64,000 nt of DNA from an uncultured Mediterraneibacter sp. (GCF_934309415.1 NZ_CAKRDI010000017.1:3991-67990), one strand, 5' to 3'. Positions 43,069 to 52,380 are shown, counted from the first letter of the stretch. The notes: a model not told the origin generated them from the sequence alone. Translations and numbers: made by a program.

Positions 43069-43329
43069 TTACAGATTTGTCTTGAAGAATGTCTCCAGTT
43101 TTGCAGCTGCTTCTTCTTCGTTCTCGCCTTCAACTGTAACTTCAACTTCCATGTCTTTCTTGATTCCCATAGCCATGATAGCCATCAGTTTTGTAGCGTC
43201 AGCGCTCTTACCATTTCCGCTTACTGTAACTTTAACTGCTCCTAAACCTTTCACTTCTTTTACAAGCATTCCTGCCGGTCTAGCGTGAAGTCCTACTTCG
43301 TCCTGTACTACATAATTAAATTTTACCAT
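43069..43329 (-). CDS. ptsH: phosphocarrier protein HPr
   Basis: An 86-aa HPr. The phosphorylatable His15 lies in GLHARPAGMLV. In Bacillus HPr the regulatory Ser46 is in LKSIMGVMSLG; the aligned stretch here is ATKLMAIMAMG, with Lys at that place and Thr one residue before. Control by HPr kinase/CcpA through this protein may therefore be absent. It lies 20 bp after the IIB gene and 158 bp before ptsI. Confidence 0.93.
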   Translation of the reverse strand: MVKFNYVVQDEVGLHARPAGMLVKEVKGLGAVKVTVSGNGKSADATKLMAIMAMGIKKDMEVEVTVEGENEEEAAAKLETFFKTNL

Positions 43330-43349
43330 TTTAAATGTCCTCCTTAAAT

Positions 43350-43673
43350 TTAAAAATTCTGTTCATCAGAACAGCAACTCGGAAATGCCATGTTTAAAAC
43401 AGCTTCCGCATCCATCGCTCCAAAAAGCTCCGGTGCGATCATCTCCACTTTGATGCCCTGAGGTTCATACTCCTGTTTCAAAGCTTCATATCGATGACCA
43501 AGCTGTGGTCCGAGAAGCAACACATCTGTCTCTCCATTATATTTCTCAAAAGCCATCTCTGACATCGCACTCACGGTGATCTCAAGATCTTTTTCCCTGA
43601 TGATGCGTTTCATCTTATTTACTAAAAGGCTTGTGGAAATACCTGCCATACAGATCAGTGTTAAATGCTTCAT
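43350..43673 (-). CDS. PTS IIB component, lactose/cellobiose type
   Basis: A 107-aa soluble IIB. The phosphocysteine is Cys8 in LICMAGISTSLLVNKM, followed by TDVLLLGPQLGHRYEAL near residue 49, typical of the Lac family IIB fold. No IIC or IIA gene is adjacent; instead it precedes ptsH and ptsI, and a PRD regulator lies upstream. It could serve a permease elsewhere or act as a regulatory phosphate acceptor for that regulator (inference). Confidence 0.88.
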   Translation of the reverse strand: MKHLTLICMAGISTSLLVNKMKRIIREKDLEITVSAMSEMAFEKYNGETDVLLLGPQLGHRYEALKQEYEPQGIKVEMIAPELFGAMDAEAVLNMAFPSCCSDEQNF

Positions 43674-43738
43674 CTTACTGTTCCTCTCTGTCCCTCGACT
43701 GAATTTAATTTAACATAAATGTTCCAAAAACTCCAACC

Positions 43739-43770
43739 AAAAAATGACCACATTGAATGTGGTCATTTTT
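43739..43770. terminator. bidirectional-looking intrinsic terminator
   Basis: Stem AAAAATGACCACAT/ATGTGGTCATTTTT with a three-base loop, between the PRD regulator gene and the IIB gene. Confidence 0.85.
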
Positions 43771-43774
43771 GTTA

Positions 43775-45676
43775 TTATTCCCCTGCTTTACGCAAAAGTT
43801 GTACCAATGTTTCATACTTTTTTTCTTTTATCAGACACTGTACATCCTCCGGCCGTAAAATCAAATCTGTAGTTGCCTCATAAAACTGCTGGATATTGGC
43901 ATCTTCTTCCCGTCCAATAGCTGTCAAAATCACAATCTGCACCTTCTGTCTGGACCAGAAGACCGGATCTTTGAGTACCGCTGCTGCGACAAAAGTACGT
44001 TCCTGAAAGGCACGGTCAGGATGTGGCAGCGCAACCAGATTGCCATAATCTGTCGGTGTCAGCTCTTCTCTTCGAAGGACAGACTCTGTAAATTCTTCCG
44101 GAAGACCTTTCATCTCTTCCACTTTTCCGCACAGATTTCTCAGCACTTCTTCTCTGGTCATTCCCTCTATGTCTGTAAAAAACAGTTCCTTTTTATAATA
44201 TTTCTGCAGAAAATCCCTACTCTCCCGTGCAAACATCCGGCGTACCGCCGCAATGTCACTGTCTTTCAAGAAAGAACTGATCTCCAGGATCGGAACCGGT
44301 ACTCTGATCTGAATATGCACCGTAGTAAAGACATAATCCACCTTTTCAAACGGGAAACTTTCCAGTTCGTACAGATTGCATACATAAATCTCATTTATAT
44401 ACTCCCGGAATTCTCGACTGTATTTGTATTTCAAAATCTGAGAACTGGTCTTCCCGGAAGCGCAAACGATCAGGATTGAAAACTTTCTCTGCTCATTCTC
44501 CTGTTGCTCCAACGCAAGCTCAAATACCTCTGCAAGACTTGCAATCTCATCTTCTGACACCGGATTTTCAAAATATTCTTTCAACATAATCGCAAGCTGA
44601 GACGCCACTGTGTATGCCATCACATAATTTTTTTTAATTTCCTCCAGCATTGGATTCCGCAGGATCATGTGATATTTCATACGGATTGCGAATGGAACCA
44701 TATAGCGGTTCAGCTCCATCCGGAGTTCCAGATTCTGACGCAGATCCACATGAAATTCCCGGTAGACCAGATTCAGCATATCTCCCACGAGCGAATTCAT
44801 CTCACTCTGGATCACAAAGTTCTCATTTTCCTCTGCTCCGCCTGCGTCGATAAATACTTTTCCTGCAAGCTGTAAGGTCAGATACGCCTTCTCTTCCTCC
44901 GGGAAATGAACTCCATACTGTTCTTCCACAAGTGCTGTCAGCTCTTCAATAAACGCCATCTCCTCCGGTCCGAACGAATAATCTTCCATCCGTTCCACAA
45001 AATGTTCCTGCCGGATTCGGCGGAGCGCCACATAAATATGTTCTACAAAGTCATTGTAGGATGTCTCCGAAAGTTCAACTCCATACTTTCTCACACATTG
45101 ATATAACAGCTGTCCCAATGTCTCAATCTCATCTGTCTGATGTCTTCTTCCGAGCCCTTCCAGTCCGTCATTTTTGACAAATATATCTACCATGCACTGT
45201 CTGAGATTGAATTCATTCCCTTTCACGCGAATCCCATATCCCGGCTTTTTCTCCAGCGTAATATCGTATTCATGGTAAATCTCTTCCACCTGTTTCAGTG
45301 TATTCGTCAGCGTTCCCTTTGAAATATACAGGAAATCACTGAGTTCTTCTGATTTAATAAATTCCGTTCGGTTCAGCAGATAAGCAAGCAGAAAATTCAC
45401 GCGCTCTCTGCCTGTTGACGGGATCTCACCTGTCACAGATGAATCTTTCTGTAATACTTTTTCCAGTCGTTTTGGTTCCCTCGGATCCAGAAAATAACCA
45501 TATCTCGGTTTTGAAAGTATCTGAACATCATAAGGCTCAAGCTCAGGATTCAGCTCCTTAATACGGACACGTACCGTCTTCACGCCAATCCCAAGTTTCG
45601 TCGCAAGATCATTTGCAGTCATATATTCTGCGTCACAAAGTAATCTCAGGATTTTTCTCTGTTGGTGATTTAACAC
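43775..45676 (-). CDS. BglG/LicR-type PRD regulator with EIIB and EIIA domains
   Basis: A 633-aa PTS-controlled transcription regulator. Domains in order: N-terminal HTH (LCDAEYMTANDLATKLGIG near residue 13), a second HTH/Mga-like region (about 90-150), PRD1 and PRD2 (about 185-395), an EIIB-like domain with Cys in ILIVCASGKTSSQILKYKY near 408, and an EIIA-like domain with His in YGNLVALPHPDRAF near 562. Phosphorylation of these domains would set activity. The start is GTG with GAGAGGAATC upstream. It lies upstream of IIB-HPr-EI and is the natural candidate to control it, although a terminator lies between. Confidence 0.9.
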   Translation of the reverse strand: MLNHQQRKILRLLCDAEYMTANDLATKLGIGVKTVRVRIKELNPELEPYDVQILSKPRYGYFLDPREPKRLEKVLQKDSSVTGEIPSTGRERVNFLLAYLLNRTEFIKSEELSDFLYISKGTLTNTLKQVEEIYHEYDITLEKKPGYGIRVKGNEFNLRQCMVDIFVKNDGLEGLGRRHQTDEIETLGQLLYQCVRKYGVELSETSYNDFVEHIYVALRRIRQEHFVERMEDYSFGPEEMAFIEELTALVEEQYGVHFPEEEKAYLTLQLAGKVFIDAGGAEENENFVIQSEMNSLVGDMLNLVYREFHVDLRQNLELRMELNRYMVPFAIRMKYHMILRNPMLEEIKKNYVMAYTVASQLAIMLKEYFENPVSEDEIASLAEVFELALEQQENEQRKFSILIVCASGKTSSQILKYKYSREFREYINEIYVCNLYELESFPFEKVDYVFTTVHIQIRVPVPILEISSFLKDSDIAAVRRMFARESRDFLQKYYKKELFFTDIEGMTREEVLRNLCGKVEEMKGLPEEFTESVLRREELTPTDYGNLVALPHPDRAFQERTFVAAAVLKDPVFWSRQKVQIVILTAIGREEDANIQQFYEATTDLILRPEDVQCLIKEKKYETLVQLLRKAGE

Positions 45677-45796
45677 GGAAAGATTCCTCTCTTTCTATTT
45701 CATTCTGGAATTCTACATCTGCTGCCGTTTTGTACCCAACTTTCCTCTGTTGTGTGCAGTTCTCCTTGCACCACAGCTGACCATTTTACTGATCAG

Positions 45797-45830
45797 ACGC
45801 GTTACTGTTTGCCGCAGACAGATTCTTTCC
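45797..45830. repeat. A-family left-over fragment
   Basis: GACGCGTTACTGTTTGCCGC, an isolated piece of the A-element first hairpin. Confidence 0.5.
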
Positions 45831-45901
45831 AGACTTGCTTTCCTATTTATTATAGAGGGAAACTATCTAATTGACAAGCTTGATTTATTCTAATGCTTAT
45901 T

Positions 45902-46026
45902 GTTACTGGCCTGAATGTATCTCACCATTTAGAATCGCCTTTGGCGATGGGCGAGATACATTCAGGCCAAAACGTGCATCCTCCATGCCAATCAGCGGAG
46001 TGATTGACATGGGAGTGAACAGTAAC
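45902..46026 (+). mobile_element. A-family element, rearranged 125-bp copy
   Basis: Keeps GTTACTG at the left and GTGAACAGTAAC at the right, but the first hairpin is replaced by GGCCTGAATGTATCTC. That sequence pairs with GAGATACATTCAGGCC on the other side and makes the central hairpin much longer. No flanking duplication is seen. Confidence 0.8.
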
Positions 46027-46061
46027 GCCTGATTTGCTGAAATCAAAATAAAATTACCATA

Positions 46062-47540
46062 TCAAATAATAATGCACACTAACCCACCATTACTTTCATT
46101 TACAATCTTCTGCATTGTATCCTGCAGTTTCACCTGACTTTCATCATTGATCATCAGAATTTTATTCCGCATCCCATCCATTACCAATTCCTCAATGGAT
46201 TTTCCGAAGATATTGGTTCCCCATACACCTTCCGGAGTTTCACTCTCCTTTTTGATATAATCCACCAGATCCTCTGCCTGCTTTTCACTGCCCACGATCG
46301 GTGCGATCTCCGTCTCAATACTGGCACGGATCATATGAATGGACGGAGCCTCTGAGCGGATCTTCACCCCATATTTGCTTCCCTGTTTGATGATCACTGG
46401 ATCATCCAGCCGGATTTCCTCCCGCTTCGGGCTGACCACTCCATAGCCCTTTAATTTCACATCCGCAAATGCATCTTTCAACTGGCTGAACTCTTCCTTC
46501 ATAGCTGATAATTCCTTCATTGTAGCAATCAGTTCATACTCGCCTTTGATCTCCGTTCCGGTCAACTCACTTAAAACTTCATAGTAATTACTTTGGTTAA
46601 ATTCCATTCGGATCCGGATTTTTCCTGTATCCATTTCTACTTTTTCCAATATAATCCGATCTATGTACGGACTCTCTGTCTCAAAATTTCCATCTCTTGC
46701 TGCCACACTTCGGATATCACTCATTGTATCCATAATCTGATGCACATTCTGAATCAGATCCTGCTTGATCCGATGCTCCCTGGAGAGCATCTCCACCCAC
46801 TTTGGTAAATAGAATTCTACTTCTGTCACTGGGAATTCATATAATACCTGTCGCATCATCTCATGTATTTCCTCCGTTTTCAACTGCTCACAGTTCACCG
46901 CCGTCACCGGCGCATGATACTTCTCCTGCAATTCCTCTTTCAGCCGTGCAGCCTCTTCCGTATACGGTTTTTCACAGTTCAAAATAATCAAAAATGGTTT
47001 TCCTACCGTCTGTAATTCCTTGATTGTCTTTTCTTCTGCCGGCACATAATTCTCTCTTGGAATTCCAGTCACACTTCCATCTGTTGTCACTACAAATCCG
47101 ATCGTCGCATGATCCCGGATCACTTTCTGCGTGCCGATAGCCGCTGCCTTTGTAAATGGAATCTCGTATTCAAACCATGGCGTTTTCACCTGACGTTCCT
47201 CTCCATTTTCAATATGCCCTGCCGCCCCGTCCACCATATAACCGACACAGTCCACCAGCCGGATTTTTACCTCCACATCATCCGAAAGTTTCACATTGAC
47301 CGCTTCTTTCGGAACAAATTTCGGCTCTGTGGTCATGATCGTTGTACCAGAGGCAGACTGTGGGAGCTCGTCTTTCGTCCTCTGCTTCGCATGATCATCC
47401 ATCATATTCGGAAGAATCAAGAGGTCAGCAAACCGCTTGATCAACGTTGACTTGCCTGTCCGTACCGGTCCCGTCACACCAATGTAAATTTCTCCATTGG
47501 TCCGTGCTTTCATATCTCTGTATACCTGAAATGAATCCAT
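46062..47540 (-). CDS. spoIVA: stage IV sporulation protein A
   Basis: A 492-aa ATPase that polymerises on the forespore to form the spore coat basement layer. Walker A is in YIGVTGPVRTGKSTLIKRF near residue 20, with TTEPKFVPKEAV and VRLVDCVGYMVDGAAGH near 95 as in the TRAFAC-like domain, and the conserved C-terminus ends GGLVCIII. Length equals the family norm. I take the ATG at 47540 (AAGGGGG upstream). That ribosome binding site is inside the stem of a hairpin (47547-47590), an unusual arrangement. Confidence 0.96.
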   Translation of the reverse strand: MDSFQVYRDMKARTNGEIYIGVTGPVRTGKSTLIKRFADLLILPNMMDDHAKQRTKDELPQSASGTTIMTTEPKFVPKEAVNVKLSDDVEVKIRLVDCVGYMVDGAAGHIENGEERQVKTPWFEYEIPFTKAAAIGTQKVIRDHATIGFVVTTDGSVTGIPRENYVPAEEKTIKELQTVGKPFLIILNCEKPYTEEAARLKEELQEKYHAPVTAVNCEQLKTEEIHEMMRQVLYEFPVTEVEFYLPKWVEMLSREHRIKQDLIQNVHQIMDTMSDIRSVAARDGNFETESPYIDRIILEKVEMDTGKIRIRMEFNQSNYYEVLSELTGTEIKGEYELIATMKELSAMKEEFSQLKDAFADVKLKGYGVVSPKREEIRLDDPVIIKQGSKYGVKIRSEAPSIHMIRASIETEIAPIVGSEKQAEDLVDYIKKESETPEGVWGTNIFGKSIEELVMDGMRNKILMINDESQVKLQDTMQKIVNESNGGLVCIII

Positions 47541-47546
47541 AAAAAT

Positions 47547-47590
47547 ACCCCCTTGTTCTGCTGATACCAATGTATGCAGAACAAGAGGGT
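47547..47590 (-). promoter_or_regulatory. hairpin covering the spoIVA ribosome binding site
   Basis: On the - strand, CACCCTCTTGTTCTGC pairs with GCAGAACAAGGGGGT across a 14-base loop and is followed by ATTTTTATG. The stem contains the AAGGGGG Shine-Dalgarno sequence, and stem plus T-run also resembles an intrinsic terminator. It may end gpsA transcripts, hide the spoIVA start on read-through mRNA, or both. Confidence 0.65.
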
Positions 47591-47674
47591 GTTATTCATT
47601 TCTTTTTCTCAGGTTTTAATAAAACTGGATACAATTCATTCTCCGGATTATTTCTTCAACACATAACAGACAAA

Positions 47675-48688
47675 CTATTTCTCCCATAGAAGGGATGCAT
47701 TCTCACTCTTAGATTCACGAAGCATGAGATCGTCCACAGCCTGTTTTGGATCCTTTCCTTCAAACAGAATCTTATTGATCTCATCTACAATTGGCATTGG
47801 AACTTCATATTTCTTCGCAAGTTTCGCAGCCGCTTTGGCAGAATAGACACCTTCTACTACCATCTGGACCTCATCCATTGCTTCCTGCATGGATTTTCCC
47901 TGTCCCATCAGATAACCGGCCTTACGGTTACGACTATGTACGCTGGCGCAGGTTACGATCAGATCTCCGATTCCTGTCAGACCGACAAAACTCTCTATCT
48001 TTCCACCCATCTTCACACCGAGTCTTGCAATTTCCGCAATTCCTCTTGTGATCAGAGCCGCCTTTGTATTATCACCGTATCCCAGACCATCTGCGATTCC
48101 GGCAGCCAGTGCGATGACATTTTTCAGAGAACCGCCAAGCTCGATTCCAAGGATGTCCGGGCTTGTATATACACGGAACACCTTGCTGATAAACATAGAC
48201 TGCAGGTATTCTGCCGTCTCTTTACTCTTCGCACCGATCACGCACGTTGTTGGAAGTTTTCTTCCCACTTCCTCCGCGTGGCTTGGTCCGGAAAGAACTG
48301 CCACATCTGCCTGCGGGATCTCCTGCTCGATCTGCTGTGATAAAGTCATCAGAGTAGATTCCTCAATTCCCTTCGCAACATCCACAATAATCTGATTCTC
48401 TGCCACATATGGTTTCATCTTTGCGGCAGTTCCTCTGGTAAAGATAGACGGAACCGCCAGCACCATGAAATCCTTGCCTGTGATAGCTTTCTCCATCTCA
48501 TTTGTAATCACGATATCCTCCGGAATCTTTACTCCCGGAAGCTTTGTCGCATGCTCCCTTTTCTCATTGAGCATGGCAACTTCTTTCTCATCAATTGACC
48601 AAATTGTCACCTGATGTCCATTATCATGAAGAAGAATAGACAATGCTGTGCCCCAGCTTCCCGCACCAAGTACTCCTACCTTTGCCAT
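47675..48688 (-). CDS. gpsA: NAD(P)-dependent glycerol-3-phosphate dehydrogenase
   Basis: A 337-aa enzyme reducing dihydroxyacetone phosphate to sn-glycerol 3-phosphate for phospholipids. The Rossmann motif GVLGAGSWGTALS is at the N-terminus, with VLSGPSHAEEVGRKLPT near residue 137, the catalytic Lys in ELGGSLKNVIALAAGIADG near 186 and GLTGIGDLIVTCASVHSRNR near 243. It follows plsY and der, a common Firmicute cluster, and precedes spoIVA. Confidence 0.97.
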   Translation of the reverse strand: MAKVGVLGAGSWGTALSILLHDNGHQVTIWSIDEKEVAMLNEKREHATKLPGVKIPEDIVITNEMEKAITGKDFMVLAVPSIFTRGTAAKMKPYVAENQIIVDVAKGIEESTLMTLSQQIEQEIPQADVAVLSGPSHAEEVGRKLPTTCVIGAKSKETAEYLQSMFISKVFRVYTSPDILGIELGGSLKNVIALAAGIADGLGYGDNTKAALITRGIAEIARLGVKMGGKIESFVGLTGIGDLIVTCASVHSRNRKAGYLMGQGKSMQEAMDEVQMVVEGVYSAKAAAKLAKKYEVPMPIVDEINKILFEGKDPKQAVDDLMLRESKSENASLLWEK

Positions 48689-48800
48689 ATTTCATCCTCC
48701 TTAAATTACTCATTCTATCTTTTTCTGATACTGATGTATCTTTTTCATAAAGTAGATTTCACTCTTTCGCTTTATTTTATTTTCTGTCATCCTGGTTTCA

Positions 48801-49457
48801 TTAATGCTTTTTGGATCCAAATTTATTTTCTGTTCCATTCAGAAGACGGACAATATTTGCACGATGTCTCCACCATGCCAGTACTGTCAGCAGGAACACA
48901 ACCACATACAGTTCATACAGATACGGCTGTTCCATGTTGAACCAGCCCAACTGTCCGTAAATGACCATCTGGATAAAGAAGGCTGCATACGCCAGCAGAG
49001 ATCCAAGAGAAATATATCTTGTCATCGCTACCGGAATCGCAAAGAATGCCAGTGTGATAAAGAACATCAGCACACTCGATGGCAGATGCCAAAAGCAGTT
49101 GCTTACTGTCAGTGCTGCCATAACAGCGATTCCCTTTCCACCTTTAAAATTCATATAAAACGGGAAATTATGTCCCAGTGTTACTCCTGCACCCGCATAC
49201 ATTACAAGCAGCGGAAGGATATTGCTGCCCTTATACATAAACCGTACAATCAGTACTGCCACAAAACATTTCAGCACATCTCCCACAAATGTCATAAGAC
49301 CTGCTTTCCATCCCATTACACGAAGCGCATTCGTTGAGCCCGAATTACCGCTTCCCGCCTGTCTGATGTCAATATGATGCATCCTTCCAACCAGATACCC
49401 GCTCTGCAACAATCCACAGACATATCCGATCGCAAGACAGATAATACGTTCCATCAT
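48801..49457 (-). CDS. plsY: acyl-phosphate:glycerol-3-phosphate acyltransferase
   Basis: A 218-aa membrane acyltransferase making lysophosphatidic acid. Five or so hydrophobic segments plus the motifs SGNSGSTNALRVMG near residue 36, HNFPFYMNFKGGKGIA near 103 and a C-terminal RHRANIVRLLNGTENKFG near 195 are typical. It starts two bases after the der stop and feeds on the product of GpsA encoded next. Confidence 0.96.
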   Translation of the reverse strand: MMERIICLAIGYVCGLLQSGYLVGRMHHIDIRQAGSGNSGSTNALRVMGWKAGLMTFVGDVLKCFVAVLIVRFMYKGSNILPLLVMYAGAGVTLGHNFPFYMNFKGGKGIAVMAALTVSNCFWHLPSSVLMFFITLAFFAIPVAMTRYISLGSLLAYAAFFIQMVIYGQLGWFNMEQPYLYELYVVVFLLTVLAWWRHRANIVRLLNGTENKFGSKKH

Positions 49458-49458
49458 C

Positions 49459-50787
49459 TTACTGGTCCTTTTCCTTTCTTTCTCTGATAAAGAACTTCAG
49501 GGAAGTTCCGCGGAAACCAAATGCCTCTCTGATCTTGTTCTCAAGATATCTTGTATAAGAGAAATGCATCAGTTCCTTATCATTTACAAAAATAACAAAG
49601 GTCGGCGGTTTTACAGATACCTGTGTAATATAGTACAGTTTCAGTCTCTTTCCTTTGTCTGACGGTGGCTGCTGCATCGCAACTGCTTCTGTCATGATCT
49701 CATTCAGAACACCGGTTGCAATACGAAGTGTCTGGTTCTCGATAACCATATCGATCATATCATACAGTTTCGGCAGTCTCTGTCCTGTCATCGCAGATAC
49801 ATACATGATCTCTGCATATGGCATATAAGAAAGTACCTGACGGATCTTACCTTCATATTCTTTCATGGTCTTGTCGTTCTTCTCGATGGCATCCCATTTA
49901 TTTACAACAATGATCACACCTTTTCCACGCTCATGCGCGATTCCTGCGATCTTCGCATCCTGCTCTGTGACACCTTCAGTGGCATCGATTACCATCAGAA
50001 CCACATCTGCACGCTCTACCGCACTGACAGTACGGATGATACTGTAACGCTCCAGTTCTTCCTTAATCTTATTTTTTCTTCTCAATCCGGCTGTATCAAT
50101 AAAAATGTATTCTTTTCCATTGTGTACAATCTCTGTATCGATCGCATCACGTGTTGTACCAGCAATATTGGATACAATTACACGGTTCTCGCCAAGCAGA
50201 CGGTTTACGATCGAAGATTTACCTACATTTGGCTTTCCTACGATTGCAACACGCGGACGGTCATCGTCCTCTTCCTCTGCATCATGCTCCGGGAAATGGG
50301 CGATCACTGCATCCAGCATATCTCCAAGTCCCAGTCTGGAAGCAGCGGAGATCGGCACCGGATCACCGATACCAAGATTGTAGAACTCATAGACATCTGC
50401 CATATATTTGTCAAAATTGTCTACCTTATTTACAACCAGAACAACCGGTTTTCCTGATCTTCTGAGCATGTCTGCTACTTTTGAATCAGAATCCACAAGT
50501 CCCTGTTTCACATCTGTAATAAAAATAATGACATCTGCTGTGTCAATGGCGATCTGCGCCTGCTCTCTCATCTGTGAGAGGATAATATCCCTGCTGTCCG
50601 GCTCGATACCACCTGTATCGATCAGTGTAAAATTACGGTCCAGCCAGTCAACGTCTGCATAAATTCTGTCTCTTGTCACGCCCGGTGTATCTTTAACGAT
50701 GGAGATCATCTCTCCTGCCAGTACATTAAAGAGTGTGGATTTACCCACATTCGGACGCCCGACAATGGCAACTACTGGTTTACTCAT
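49459..50787 (-). CDS. der: ribosome biogenesis GTPase Der (EngA)
   Basis: A 442-aa double GTPase needed for 50S assembly. The first G domain has GRPNVGKSTLFN at residue 10, DTPGVTRDR and DTGG; the second has GKPNVGKSSIVN near 182, SNIAGTTRDAID and DTAGLRRKN; the C-terminal KH-like domain is from about 350. First gene of the der-plsY-gpsA group. A C-family element lies immediately upstream. Confidence 0.97.
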   Translation of the reverse strand: MSKPVVAIVGRPNVGKSTLFNVLAGEMISIVKDTPGVTRDRIYADVDWLDRNFTLIDTGGIEPDSRDIILSQMREQAQIAIDTADVIIFITDVKQGLVDSDSKVADMLRRSGKPVVLVVNKVDNFDKYMADVYEFYNLGIGDPVPISAASRLGLGDMLDAVIAHFPEHDAEEEDDDRPRVAIVGKPNVGKSSIVNRLLGENRVIVSNIAGTTRDAIDTEIVHNGKEYIFIDTAGLRRKNKIKEELERYSIIRTVSAVERADVVLMVIDATEGVTEQDAKIAGIAHERGKGVIIVVNKWDAIEKNDKTMKEYEGKIRQVLSYMPYAEIMYVSAMTGQRLPKLYDMIDMVIENQTLRIATGVLNEIMTEAVAMQQPPSDKGKRLKLYYITQVSVKPPTFVIFVNDKELMHFSYTRYLENKIREAFGFRGTSLKFFIRERKEKDQ

Positions 50788-50821
50788 CTTCTCTACCTTC
50801 CTGTTCTTAATATTTTCTAGT

Positions 50822-50976
50822 ACATCGTTTCATAAATAACTGTCTCATTCACGCAGAATGCGGATTCGAGTGTTCAGCTGAAAAAACGTAGGCGTAGCGG
50901 GCTACGTCGAGGCTTTTTCAACTGAGCAATCGGATTCGCAGGCAAGTGTATGAGGCAGTTATTTTGAAAACGATGT
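50822..50976. mobile_element. C-family palindromic element, copy 3
   Basis: 155 bp, identical by eye to copy 2 at 37668. It is bounded by CTAG on the left (50818-50821) and again by CTAG on the right, where D-like agtgtgtctgaaaa follows, so C and D ends are again adjacent. Confidence 0.85.
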
Positions 50977-51003
50977 GCTAGAGTGTGTCTGAAAACTGCT
51001 TAT

Positions 51004-52380
51004 CTAAGAGGAAAACCTTCGATCTTTCACAACAAAAGTTCCTGTCGTACCTCTCTTGTCAGGATCTGTATCCAATACCGCATTGATAAAATCCTGCCCG
51101 CTTGATTTTACAATATCAATAGGGACTTGTAAAGTGTCAGATACCTCCTGCAATGTAAAATCATCCAGGAAAATATCTTCATCCATCTTCAGCATATTAC
51201 ATGGAAGCAGCAACCGGCTTCCAAGTTCCTGATCTTTCAGCTGAGCCATCAGGTCCTGCCCTGTGATCAGTCCCGATACTGTAATCTTCTCTCCAAAGAA
51301 ATCATTCCGGATACAATATGTGTGAATCTTTATTCCCGGGAACTTCTCTTCCAACCGCTTCGCCATACGGCAGATATACGGATACGCAAGTTTCGCCGTA
51401 GCAATGGAAAGCTCCTCCTGACGGTCTGATCCTTCCAGTTTGGCGTAACCTTCCTCAAATTCATTGAATAAAAGTCTCAACATACCCACACCGTTCTCAA
51501 GCTGAAGATAACCGTCATAATTCTCTTCCTGCGGTACTTCCTCTTCTGCAAGCAGATACCACTCATCTCCTGCATGGATAAAATGGATCCCATATTCCTC
51601 ATACACGATCTTCTGCCATTTATGAATCGTAGCAAGCACCTCTCTTGCATCCTCTTTCGTAAATGGTGTCATTGGATACAATCCGTCACGGAACTTTGTC
51701 AGACCGACCGGAACCACTGATACACTCTTCAAGAATGGGAGATACTTCGTCAGATCCCGGATGCTTCGCTCCAGCTCTTCGCCGTCATTCACACCCTTAC
51801 AGAGTACGATCTGTCCGTTCATCTCAATTCCGCCTTCATAGAGGATGTCCACTTTCTTCAGTGCCTCACCGGCAAAACGGTTGTGAAGCATCTTGCATCT
51901 CAGTTCAGGATTCGTTGTCTGAAACGAAATATTGATCGGTTCCAGTCTGTAACGCACGATTCTTCGCACATCATCTTCCTTCATGTTCGTCAATGTAACA
52001 TAATTTCCCTGAAGGAATGACAGTCTGGAATCATCATCTTTAAAATAAAGTGTCTCTCTCATTCCCGGCGGCATCTGATCGATAAAGCAAAAGATACATT
52101 TGTTATGGCAGGAATGATATTCATCCATCAATCCTTCCCCAAACTCAATGCCAAGTTCTTCATCTGCGTCTTTCTCTATCTCCAGCTCCCACTGCTCTCC
52201 ATCCGGCTTTTCCACCAGAACAACCAGTTCATCCGCCTCTACATAAAACTGATAATCAAAAATATCTTCGATCACATTTCCATCAATTTCAAGAAGTTTA
52301 TCGCCCGGTTCGATTCCCATCTCTTCCGCAATGCTCCCCGGTCGGACACTTTTTACAATGTGTTCGTGTTTTTTCTTCAA
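51004..52380 (-). CDS. DUF512 radical-SAM-like protein with N-terminal PDZ domain
   Basis: A 458-aa protein: a PDZ-like domain (residues 5-60, VKSVRPGSIAEEMGIEPGD), a Cys cluster CHNKCIFCFIDQMPPGMRE near 91 resembling a radical-SAM iron-sulfur site, then the long DUF512 region ending VFLDDF-like IFLDDFTLQEVSD. This domain set is conserved in Firmicutes and cyanobacteria; its function is not established. The start appears to be TTG, with GGGAG nine bases before. It is transcribed alone, ahead of a D-type repeat end. Confidence 0.88.
   Translation of the reverse strand: MKKKHEHIVKSVRPGSIAEEMGIEPGDKLLEIDGNVIEDIFDYQFYVEADELVVLVEKPDGEQWELEIEKDADEELGIEFGEGLMDEYHSCHNKCIFCFIDQMPPGMRETLYFKDDDSRLSFLQGNYVTLTNMKEDDVRRIVRYRLEPINISFQTTNPELRCKMLHNRFAGEALKKVDILYEGGIEMNGQIVLCKGVNDGEELERSIRDLTKYLPFLKSVSVVPVGLTKFRDGLYPMTPFTKEDAREVLATIHKWQKIVYEEYGIHFIHAGDEWYLLAEEEVPQEENYDGYLQLENGVGMLRLLFNEFEEGYAKLEGSDRQEELSIATAKLAYPYICRMAKRLEEKFPGIKIHTYCIRNDFFGEKITVSGLITGQDLMAQLKDQELGSRLLLPCNMLKMDEDIFLDDFTLQEVSDTLQVPIDIVKSSGQDFINAVLDTDPDKRGTTGTFVVKDRRFSS

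Noticed and set aside
45902..46026. Target duplication around the rearranged A copy
   Set aside because: Flanks cttatt and gcctga do not match; only the internal structure supports family membership.
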